Below, piece after piece: positions 7,322 to 19,300 of a stretch of 35,346 nucleotides of DNA. The stretch is taken from positions 1 to 35,346 of the forward strand of contig CAIWCL010000202.1 in the NCBI GenBank assembly GCA_903911205.1. Direction: 5' to 3'. Under the pieces are notes generated by a model, which had not been told where the DNA came from, ran no database searches, and saw nothing but the letters and a program-made list of their open reading frames with translations. Source of the stretch: an uncultured bacterium. Lineage in GTDB: Bacteria > Planctomycetota > Phycisphaerae > Phycisphaerales > SM1A02. A program made the translations under genes and the position numbers. How positions within the stretch are numbered: position 1 is the stretch's first letter; the number at the start of each line of letters is the position of its first letter.

Positions 7322-10300
7322 TTTGGCTCCTTCGAAGCATCGGTGTCTTGCGGAACAACTTCACCCGATGCATCGCTCGGCACGTCGCCCGTCGCATCCC
7401 GCGCAGCGCCACCGACGTTGATGCTTGCCCCTTGCAACTCACCCTTGCGAATCTGCTCGAGCAGTTCGGGCGGCAATGTGAGTTTGCGGATGCCTTGTTC
7501 ACTCAACGCGCTCGCGGCGTCACCGCCACCTTGCGCAGGCGATCGAACAACGTGCGGCGTCAGCACAATGAGCAACTCGGTCTTGGACGAGTTCTCTTTG
7601 AACTGACGGAACAGCGCGCCGACGAGCGGGATATCGCCGAGGAGCGGAATCTTCTTGTCGACGCGTTCGAAGCGATCACTGATCAGGCCGCCGATCACAA
7701 CAGTCTGCCCGTCTTTCACTGTCACCGTGGTGTTCGCGCGGCGTCGCGTCACGACCGGGCTGTTGAAGTTCTCCGAGATCTGCGTCGTCTGGAGCGATAG
7801 GCGCGAGATTTCCGGCTCGATTTCCATGCGGACGAAACCCTCGGGATTAATGGAGGGCGTCACGCGCAGCAGAATGCCGATGTCCTCGGGGGTCACGCTC
7901 GACTGCTGTCCCGCGCTTGAGAAACTCACCGCGTCCGGAAGACGCACGGTTTCTCCAACCTGGATGAAGCCCTCCGAGTTGTTCTCCACCATCACCGACG
8001 GATTCGAGAGAACCTGCACGCGGCTTTGCGACGCGAGTGCGTTGATGAGGAGTTCGAAGTCCTCGGCACCGATCGCGACGTTCGGCGTACCGGAGTTCGA
8101 GAAGAGTGATCCAAGCAACTGATTGCCCGTGCGTCCGCCGATTCCGGGCAGATTGCCCATGCCGGCTGCGACTGCATAGTCACCAAATCTCGCGCGGCCA
8201 AACTCAGGCCCGAGTGATTCGGCGGAGTCGAGGCTCACCTCTGCGAGCAACACTTGGATCAAGACTTGCGGCGGATCAACGTCGAGCTCATCGATGATGG
8301 CCCGGACTTTCTCGAGGTACTTCGGGCTCGCGTTTACGAGCACCGTGTTCGACTTTTGGTCGCCCACGACCGTCACTTCACGCTCGAGCAACTTGGACGC
8401 ACTTGGAAGTTCTTCGGTCGAGAGCGTCTCGAGAATCTTGCGCTGATCCTCGCTCACAAACTCGTTCACGACGCGCGCAACTTCGGTCGCCGTTGCGTTC
8501 TTCAGCTTGTAGACGAACGTATCGCGGGTGTTTGCCTCCTGCGCATCGAGTTCGTTGACCACCTTCTCGACGAGGTCGAGATAGGTCGGCGTACCCGAAA
8601 CGAGCAGTGAATTCGTTCGATCATCCACTGTGATGGAGAGTTGTTGCCGATCGTCTGGAACGAGCGTGAGATCGGAGCCGAGAGTCCCGGTCGCCGGAGC
8701 CCCAAGCGCGGCATTCGCATCGCCACCGATCGCTGGTGCAGCGTCTCCATCCTCACGCGGCTTCAGCACATACAGATTGCCCGACTGCCGAAGATTGAAG
8801 AGTTCTTTCAGGATGCGCGCCATCGAATCGGCGTCGGCGTTCGCCAGCTTGAAGATACGAATGTTCTGCGATCCGCTTGTCGAACTGTCGAGGTCCTTGA
8901 TCATCTTCTCGATCAGCGTCATCGATTCACGCGGCGCCTTCACGATGATCGTGTTCGTACGAATGTCGGGCGTCAGAGAAATCGATTGCCGTGTGGCCGC
9001 CGAGATCTCCATCTCAACCTCGGTTCCTGCGCCGTCTCCACTGCCATCGATTTCACGCAAGTACTTGAGGACTGTTGCCTGCTGCTGATTGCGACCCGCG
9101 AGCGAGCCGCCCGAAAGAATGCTCTGAATGAGTCCAACGGTCTCCTGGACGTTCGCGCCTTGCAGCGGGATGTACTTGATTTCGACAACCGTCTGCGGCT
9201 TCGCGCCATCAAGCTGCGCGACAAGGCGGCGAATCGCGGCTACGTCGGCTTCAGGGCCACTCGCCACAACGGCGTTGAGCCGCGCGTCAGCAGAAACGTT
9301 GACGGTGTTGTCGCCGCGACGACGATTCTCCTCCGCGACGTACATCTCATCGAGCATGCGCACCATGTCGGCCGCCGTTGTCTTCGCGAGAATAATCACC
9401 TCGAACGGCTTATCCGTGAGTTGCTCCTTCGCGGCCTTCGCGAGGAGTTCGACAAGCCCCTTCACGATCTCAAGGTTCTCTTCACTGGATGCAACGATGA
9501 GGGAGTTCGACGCCACATCTGGTGCAACCGAGACCGCATCCGACGGCGTTTGCGAGGTACCAAGCGACGTCGCACGATCACGCATCAACTGTTGAATGCG
9601 CGGCGCAATCGTCTCCGCACGCGCCGCCGCCAGTGGAAGTACGTGCACACCAACCGCGGGATTCGACGGGATCTCCTCAAGCCGCGCGGCAATCTGGCGA
9701 ACGAGTGCCGCATCTTCAGGCCCGCCGGCAACCAAAAGTGCGTTCGTGCGCGGATCGGGCAAAACCAACGGCTTCACACGCTTCGCAACTTCCGGCGAAA
9801 GCTCTGCGAAACGACGATCGAGAATCTGCTTGATCGCTGCTGCAAGGCGTTCGATATTCGCCTTCCCAACGGGAACCACTTCAACGCCTGATTCCTCGAG
9901 CGATTCTGCAACATCAAGGTCGGCGACAAGTGATCGCACGACATCAAATGCATCCGCCCCTGCTGCGACGAGTAATTGGTTTGTGCGTTCGTCAGCCGCG
10001 ATAGTCGCGCGCTCGAGATCTGCGGTCTCGGGATTCGCGCGCTTCAAACGATCGACACGCGCATCCATCATGCGTTGCAAGATGGCGGCAAGTCGAGGCG
10101 CGCTTGCATTCTTGAGTTCGAGCGTGCGAATCTCTCGAATATCCGGCGCCACCTTCTGATCGAGGCTCTTCAAGAGCTCCTCGATCACCGCGAAACTGCG
10201 CGCACTCGTCGAAACAACCAGCGAATTGAGACGCTCGTCGGGAATCACGCGAACGCGATCTTCAGCCCGAATCGTTTTCGCGGCAAATTGCTGGTCGAAG

Positions 10301-13300
10301 AGTTGCACAAGAAGCGGCCCGATGCGCGACGCGCTCGCGTTTTCGAGCGGATAGAGGCGAACGAGCGAGCCGGGTGCTGCGGCTTCGGTATCGAGACTCT
10401 TCAGTAGTTCGTCGACGATTTCGAGATTCTGCGTACTGCCGACAAGGATGAGTGAATTCGTGGTTGCATCTGGCCGGATTACCAATTGCGTGAACGGGAC
10501 AAAGACATCGCTCTCGACCGCAGAAGCCTCGGTTCCTGACTCAGCGGCGCGTGCCATGCGAATACGCCCCACCTGCTTCTGCAAGGGTGAGCCTTCAGGG
10601 AGTTTCGTCGAGCCGTCGACGAGCACTGCGCGCAGCGTTTCTGCGATCGCACCCGCATCCGCGTAGCGAAGCTTCACGATGCGCGGCTCAATCCAACCAA
10701 CTGCAACTTGCGAATCGAGCCGCTCGCGCAGCACATCGACCATCGCAACAGCTTCTTCCTTACCCGCGACCACAACCGTATTCGTTCGATCATCAACCGT
10801 GATCGCAATATCTTGAGCGAGTGCTTCACCCGTCGCGCCGCCCGCCTGCGCCTTGACTTGCGTACCTTGGAGAACCCCGATCTGCTTGCCTTGCGTGAAA
10901 AGTTCACGCACCACGCGGGCGAACTGGGTTGCTTGAATGTTCGAGAGCGGAATCACACGAACGACGGCCGCGTCGGTCACCGGAAGCGAATCGAAGAGCC
11001 GCGCTACCTCTTCGAGTGCACGTACGTTGTCGGCAGTCGACGCAAGCACGAGCGAGTTACTCGTCGCATCGGCGAGAATCTTGACAGGCTTTTGAAGATC
11101 CAGGGCGATCGGCGCAGAGGCGCCGTCCGGTTGAATGCGCAATCGACGAACTTGTTCCTGCAATGCTCGCGCGAGGTCACCCTGTTTCGCGCCAGTCGCC
11201 GCGGGAGCCGTTGCCTGTGCAACCATCGCATTGAGCGTCGTGGCGATACTCGTGGCCGCCGCGTTCTTCATTCGAACGACGCGCACTTCTGCGTCGGCAC
11301 CCGGCGGATCCGTATCGATGGACTTGAGAAGCGAGAGAATTGTGTCGCGATCTGCAGGATTCGCGACGATCACAAGCGCGCTACGACCAGCTGCAACAGA
11401 GACTTTGAGCGGCTCAGAAATCACCTTCGACACACTGTCTGCAGGCTGCGGCCGATCAAGGCCGATCTCTTCGATGATCTTCTTCGCCGACTCAGGCGCA
11501 ACATTGATGAGATCAATGATGAAGATTCCCTTCGACGCGTCCGGGGCGAGCGCATCCATTTGCTCGACGAGCGTGCGAATCTCTTCAAAGATTGGCCCGG
11601 TTGACGCGACGACGAGTCCGTTCGAGACAGTGTCGATCTGAATCGAGAGTGGCAGATTCGCTTGGCGCGCGCGCTGTGCAAACGCCTCACGAATCGCAGC
11701 GGCGATCCGCGGCGCGGGTGCACTCTTCAAACGAAGAAGGTGCACTTGAAGACCCTGCTCCGTTGCTTGCTGTTGCAATGCTTCCGCGATCGCGGCGATC
11801 TGTGCGAAGTCTTCCTCCGACGCGCGGACGATCAGCGCGTTTGACGCAGCATCTCCGACGATACGCAATCCGCGATCACGTCCTGCTGCACGACCCGGGC
11901 CGTATACGCGCTCAATCGAGCGGGCAAGCTGCTCGGGATTTCCGTAGCGCACCTCGATCAAACGCGGAGGTGGAAGTTGAGCAAAGTCGGGCTGATCGAG
12001 TTGCGCGATGATCGCTTCGATCTTGCGCATGTTTGCTGGGCTCGCGGCAACGACGAGGTTGTTCGAAAACTCGTCGGCACTGGCATTCACCTGCTCGTCG
12101 AGTTTCTGCTGCACCACGATCGGCTGCACAGGCTCTCCGCGCGGTGCAGGCTGCGGAGCAATGGGAGCCGGCTTGAACGCTTCGTTGATCGCGGAGGCAA
12201 CGGTTCGCGCGTCTGCGTGTCGAAGACCAACCACGCGCAGTTGTCGCGAGCCGTCGTACTGCTCGTTGTCCAACTTCGCGACAAGCTCGCGAATTGCAGG
12301 CCACTCGCTCTCTTCTGCAGAGATCACGAGCGAATTTGTTCCCTCGTCACCAACAATGCGAACCGACTTCTTCGCTGGCGAATCCGTATCGAGCGCCCCG
12401 CGGCCGTAGAAGTAGCCAAGTGCTTCCTGTACACCCCGCGCCTTCGCTGCCTTTAGCGCGACAAACTCGGTGATTCGCTTCGACACAGGTGGAATGTCGA
12501 TTGCATCAATGACGGCTTCGATGCGTTCAAATTGCTCAGGCGTTGCCGCGACGAGCAGGCGATTCTCCGCGGGATCTGCTTCGATGCGCGGCGCTTCCTC
12601 CGTCGCATTGGGCTTCACGTCGCCCACGAGTCGTTCAAGCGTGAGTGCAACTTCAGACGCGTTTGCAGCCTTCAACGGCACAATGCGATATTCAATTGTG
12701 GATCGCGTTGGTGATTCTTCGAGTTGCGAAAGCAACTTCTCAATCACCGGAAAGCTCTCCACGGTGCCCGTCACGACAAGCGCGTTCGAACGCCGATCCG
12801 CGACAATGCGCGCGTTGACTTGTACAGCCGCGGCCGATGGGTCAACCTTCACCGCGACGCCTTGCGTGCGTCCAGTCGCGTCGAGTTGCAACGACTGCGT
12901 CAGCACCCGCACCGCGTCTTCTGCTTTGGCATTGCGCAACGCGAAGGTGCGAATGAGTGTTTCGTCAGCGCTCGAGGGCGCATCGAGTCGTTCAACAAGC
13001 GCGCGCACCTGTTCGAATTGTCCGCCCGGCGCACTCACGAGAAGCGCGTTGGTTCGCACATCTGGCGTGATGGCGACGCCTTGAGCGCCGCCGCGCCCGC
13101 GAAACTGCTCCGCAACCATTCGCGCGATGTCGACGGCCCGACCCTTCTTCAGCACGATGATGTCGCTCTGACGATCGCCGCCCGATTGTGGCTGATCGAG
13201 GCGCGCAACAAGATCGCGCACCGTGCCGACTTCATCTTTGGTTCCCGCAACGAGCAAAGCGCCGCCCGACGCACTGGGCACGATGGTCGCGCTCGCGCCG

Positions 13301-16300
13301 CCGCCGGCCGCCCCCGCAGCACGATCGTCGATGAACTGACGCAGCGTCTGTGCGAGTTCCGCAGGCGCGGCGAACTCAACAGGAATCACTGCGGTTTCAC
13401 GATCTTCCGCGATGAGCGTCTTGGCGAGACTCTCAAGGAGCGACTTCACTTCCGCATGCTGTTGATCGGTGGCGCGAATGACAAGTTGGCGAGCTTTCGG
13501 GACCGTGATCACACGTGATCCACTTGCGGCCGACTGTGATTCCCACGGCCGCTGCGGACGCTCTCCCAGCGTGTCGCGCACCAACGCAGCAACCTGCTCA
13601 AGTTCACCCGCTTTCGCTTCATACATGCGAACGGTTCGCGCTTCGCCTTCAGTTGGTGCCACATCGAGTGTTGCGACGATCTCGCCAACAAGCGCGAAGC
13701 GATCGCCGCGTCCGATGACGATGAGCGCGTTGCGCTTCTCATCTGCGCGCACCGTCGCGCTGTCTTCTGCATTCGCGCCCGCCATTTCTGCGAGCATCTG
13801 TTCGACGGTGCGGGCAAGTTCACCTGCACGCGCGAATCGCAGCGTGAAAACCTTGAATTCATAACCCGCGGCAACTTCAGGGGCATCGAAGCCCTTCACC
13901 AATTCCTCGATCTCGGCAAAGTCTTGATCGTTTGCCGCGACGAAGATCACTGCGCTCCGCGGATCACCAACAACCGATGCCGCGCGCTGTCCACGCGCGC
14001 GTCCACCGCTTGCGACCTGCGCGCGTTCATCGAGCAACTTTTGAATGGCCTGCGCCACCCTCTGTGCATCAGCGCGCTCAAGACGAATCTGTCGAATCGG
14101 ATACTGCCGAGCACCCGCACGATCAATCTCGCGCACGATGCCTCGAATTTCGTCGAGGACCTCCGCGTCGGCGCGCACAAGCAGGACTCCTGCCGCGTCA
14201 TCCGCAACAACCTGCGTACGCTCGCGACGCGCGTTGTCGGTACCAATCACAAGGCGATCGATCGTCGTGGAAACCTCCGACGGCTTCGCAAACGCGAGCG
14301 CAATCGTTTCGAGTGGCGCGCGGCCACTTGTCCCCGGCTCATCCAATCGCGCAACGATGCGCTCTACTTCCGGCGCGAGTTCAGTGCCACCCCAGACGAC
14401 GAGCGTGTTCGTGCGTTCGTCCGCTGCGAATTCGGGTGTCGAGACCACGATGCCCTGCTGTGAAAGCGATCGTCCGCGCGAGGCGAAGATTGACGTCAGC
14501 GTTCGCGCCAGTTCTGTTGCCTTCGCATGCTTGAGCGGGAGAAGGCGCATTTCTGGCGCAATCGCGCGCTCTTCACGGTCGGCGTACGCGACGAATCGAT
14601 CGGTGAACGCGATCGCCTGCGGCGAGCCAACAACCGTAATTGCGTTCGCGGCCTTCTCGACGATCACGCGAAGTTTCGACGGATCAAAGGGAACTTCACT
14701 CTGCGGTTCGCCCGCCATGTCACCGGCAAGCGTCACCGCGAGCGCCCTCAGGCGAGTACCACCGGCTTGCGTTGTGACCGCACGGAGCGCTTCCGCAACG
14801 CGATCGGCGCCGGCGCTCTGCAACACGTAGCTCTTCACGACGACGGTCTCGGTCTGCTGACTTCGCGCGAGCGTTGCCACCAGTTGGCCGATTGACTCGA
14901 AATCACGATCCGTTGCCACGATGAGGAGCGAGCGCGTTTCTGGATCAGGAACAATCGCAACACGTTTCGCAAGATCACCTGCGGCGCCGCCTGCCGGTGT
15001 CATTCGCGCCACTGCACCAACGACCACCGACGCAAGCGCAACTGGATCACTTGACGCGGGAAGTTTGATCGCGCGGACGCGCGAACCCTCGCCGGGCAGT
15101 GCCTTCGACGCCTGCTCAACCAACTTCATCGCGCGTTCGATTTCGCGCTGCGAACCAAGCAACACCAGCGAATTCGTATCACGATCGACCGCAACAGTGA
15201 CTCCACCGGAGCCTTCGTCCCCTTTGGAGGACACGGCTGTTTTGGGCGCAACTTCAGCCGCTGGAGGTACCACGTTTCCCGCTGGAGCAACCTGCGCAAA
15301 TGCCAGCGCGACAAACGCAAATCGCGCAGGAAGCACCGCCGGCCACGTGGGGGCCGCGACCGGAGTTGCTGGCACCGTCTGGAGCGGAAAGAGACTCGAT
15401 TGTCCATTCTGCGGAGCAGCTTGTCCCGCGGGTGCCTTCGTGTCTGGCTCGTACCGCTTCAGCAGTTCTTCGACGGAAATCACTTCGACGTCTGCATCCG
15501 ATGACTCCATAAGTCGTCGAAGCAAACGCGCCATATCTTCCGCGTCGCCCTTCGACGGATCAAGCGGAACCGAGCGCAACGTGCGCGTGCCCGCGACCGT
15601 TGCTCCATCGAGCTTCGACACGATCTCTTCAATTGTGGCGAACTGCTTCTCCGTCGCACGTACAAGCAAACTGTTGCTCGCCGCATTGGTGCGAATGACT
15701 GGCGGTGTTTCCGTACCGTCATCCGTTTCAAAGAGATCAATCAGGCTCTTCGCGATTTCACCGGCATCCGCATTGCGAAGTGCCAAGACGCGCACCACGC
15801 GATCCGTCTCCCGGCCAGGCGCCACGTCAAGCTGCTGAAGCATCTCTTCTGCCGCATCCAACGCACCGGGCGTTGCACTGATCACAACGGCATTCAGCCG
15901 CTCGTCGGCAATCACACGAAGTGAAGGCTCTGTCGCGGCGACCGCGCCCGAGGGCCGCGTGCGCTCGACACGCCTCGCTTCGCCGGCGAGCAACTGCTCG
16001 ACAAGCGGAGCCATCTGCACAGCGCGCGCGTTCTTCAGGAACACCGTACGAACGCGCGCAGCATCGCGCGGTCCACGCACGTCAATGGTGCGCACGATGG
16101 CATCGACTTCGTCCAGTTGCGCTGGATCCGCTGCAACGACGAGCGCATTGCTCGTTGGCTCTGCAGCGATAGACGGCTTCCGCACGTTCGGCTGCGACGC
16201 GACGCGCGCGGCCAACGCTTGCTCGACTGCTTTCGCAACATCAGGCGCACTCGCTTGCGAGAGTGGATAGACGCGAATCTCTGCCGGACGATCACCGTCA

Positions 16301-19300
16301 CGCGCTCGATCGAGTTCATCGATCACCTTGGAGGCAATCGGCATCAGATCGGTCGGAGCCGTGACCACGATTCGTGCGTTGAGCGTGTCCGCAACAAACT
16401 TTGGTTCCACAATCGGCGCGCCCGCTTTTGCAGCGGCAACCAGCTGCGCCGGCCATCGCGAACGGTCGAGAAGCACTGCATTCAGCGCAGAAACAACGAC
16501 ATCCGGTGCGACGTGCTTGAGTTGGACGACACGAAAGTCAGCGTCAGGTGCAGCGAACGCCTTCTGATCAAGTTCGGCGAGCAGAGCACGCGCCTTTTCC
16601 GCGCCGTCCGCTGTACCTACAACGACGATGGTTCCCGACGCAGGGAGCGCCGAGAGTTCCACTCGGGACAATCCCGATGAATTGGTGGCATCAAGAATGC
16701 GACGCGCTTCATCCACGAGCCCCGCCACGGCCGCACGCGATGGCGTGAAGACCGACCACGAACGCGCGGTGGCATCGCCTTCACGATCAAGCTCTTTGAT
16801 CAGACCTTCCGCAACGCTCATGATGCGTGCAGCACCCGAGACGATCAGCGAATTCGTACGTGGATCAGCCTCCACACGGACCGGCGGCGTTGAGTCCGCC
16901 TGGCCGCGATTTCGTCGCATGCGCTCGAGAACGATGCGCGGGTCGGTCTCTTGTTGGTCACTCAAAAGCCGTTGAACCAGTGGTGCAACGCGCGACGCAT
17001 CGGCGTTCGTGAGCGTGAATGTCTTCGCATCGACCGAGTCAAGCGCGGGACGTTCATCGAGCGGTGCAACAAGTTTTTCAGCTTCATCCAGATCACTCGC
17101 GGGTCCTACGAGCAGCAGCGCGTTCGCGCCCGCCGCGGGAATCACCTTCACGGCGAGCAGTTCACGCGTCACCGGATTGGTCGCCGCCGCGAGTGCCTGT
17201 GAGAGGCTGGTCGAAACCTGCGTCGCATCGGCATACGAAAGCGGTCGAACGCGCACAACAGGTTCTGTTGAGCCCGCTGAAGCGCTTCCGTCATCGAGTT
17301 GCCGCACGAGCTCTTCCACAACGGGAATCAACGCGTCCGGTGCACTGACGATCAACGTATTCGAGCGGCGATCTGCCGCAACATCGAGGACGCGCCCGGG
17401 CTTTCCAGCGAGCGTCGGCTCGATCTGGGCAAGTCGCCCTTCCAGTGCCGATCGAACGAGCGGCGCGAGATTCTCCGCCTTCGCCACCTTGAGTTTGAAG
17501 ACACGCAATGTTGTCGACGGCTGTGCAGCACCTTCGACGCCACGGACAACCGCCTCGACCTTCGCAAAGACACTGGGCGAACCACTCACGACGAGTGTCT
17601 TCGAAACCGGCTCAACGCTCACGATGGTGCCCGTACCCTCAGGCCCCAACTGTCCCGCTTGCGCGAGATCGCGCACGGTCTTTGCAAGCGTTTCTACATT
17701 CGCATCGGACACGCGCCATGTGCGAATCTCTGCGTCGGGCATCGCCTGCGCGCGATCGAGTTGCTTGACGAGTTCTTCGAAACCTGCCATCCGCGCGACA
17801 GGCGCATCGACGATGAGCGAGTTCGTTTGCGCGTCCGCGCGCACAACAACTTCGCGTGGCTGTTGGAGTTCGGGACGAGCGCGACCGCGCGGATCGACCG
17901 GAACCGGCGGCGGCGGATACATCTCATCGATCGTCTTTGCGAGCTCGGCCGCACGAGCAACCTTCAGCGAGAAGATGCGAATCTCACGGTCACTCGCCGA
18001 CTGACGCGAGGAACCGTTCAGCGTCTCAACAACCTGCTGAATTTCCGGGAGAAGATCGGGATGTGCCGCAACGATCAACGCATTCGTTTGCGGTTCCGCC
18101 GTGATTTGCACGGGCTTCGCGCCCTTTTCATCAGGCGAACGCTGCGCGTACTGCGCATTGAGCGCAGAGGCGAGCGTGGCAGCATCCGCGGTGCGCAATT
18201 GAAGAATGCGCATCGGCGGCGTTGCGCCAACCGGAACGTCAATGTTGCGCACAATCGCAGAAAGGAGTTCTTGCTGACGCGCGTCGGCAGCAACGAGCAA
18301 CGAATTCGTTCGCTCCAGAATCTCAATCGCAGGCTCACGTGCGAACCCGGCAGCCTGGCCGAGCCGACTCGAAGCAAGGCCTTCAATCGACGCTTTCGCA
18401 TCTGCGGCCTTCACATGGGAAAGCGGTACGACGCGCACATCTGCGCCTGGCGACGTTGCCGCAAGAATTTGCCGACAGGCGTCGGCAAAACGTGACAGCG
18501 GCTCTTCTTCACCGCTCGCGATGATCGTCCCGTTCGCAGTATCGATCTCCGTCTCAATGACGGGCACCACCGGATTCGTGACCAGCGTGGTCGGTGCAGA
18601 ATCGGTGGCACTCGGCTGCGCGGGTGTCGTCGTGGTCGATGTGGCGGATGTCGTGCCGGGTGTTGTGGCGGAATTTGCCGCGGGCGTTGCGCCCGGCATA
18701 CCGCCAACCGATGGAGAAGCCGCTTGTCCAGCCTCGAGCCCTGCGAGCTTCAGTGCCTTCGCAACGAGTTGCGCTGGATCCGACGCACCCGCGTCGACCA
18801 CGCGCACACCGCGCTTCGCGGGCACCGCTTGCAATTGCCTCAGCAACTGCTCAGCCTTCTCAAAGGTTGTTGCATCGCCTGCCACAATGAGCGTACGACT
18901 CACTGGTTCTGGTTGAACGAGCACTTCAACCGGCTTCGCTCCATCAACCCCGGGCTTCGAAAGCATGCCACGTGCCGCGAGATCGCGGAGACTTGTCGCG
19001 ATGCGTTCGATATCGCCCTTTTCAACGCGGTATGTTCGCAACTCCGCTTGCGGAGGAAGCGGAGTGCGATCGAGTGTTGCGACGAGCTCTTCGAAACTCG
19101 CACGGCGCTCAGCGGGCGCCTCCACGATCAGCGAATTCGTTGTCGTGTCGGCAGTGACGAAGACTTCCTTCTGCTTTTGAAGATGTGGCAGCGGACGACC
19201 GCGCGCATCGAGCGGCACGGGCGGCGGCGGGTACAGCCGATCAAGGGCGGCCGCAAGTTCTGCGGCGCGCGCACTCTTGAGTGCCACGACGAACGTCTCG

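Noticed and set aside
8641-9891. 416-aa and 17299-18495 398-aa plus-strand ORFs opposite gspD
   Set aside because: Both are Arg/His/Asn-rich antisense frames without a plausible start or family match.
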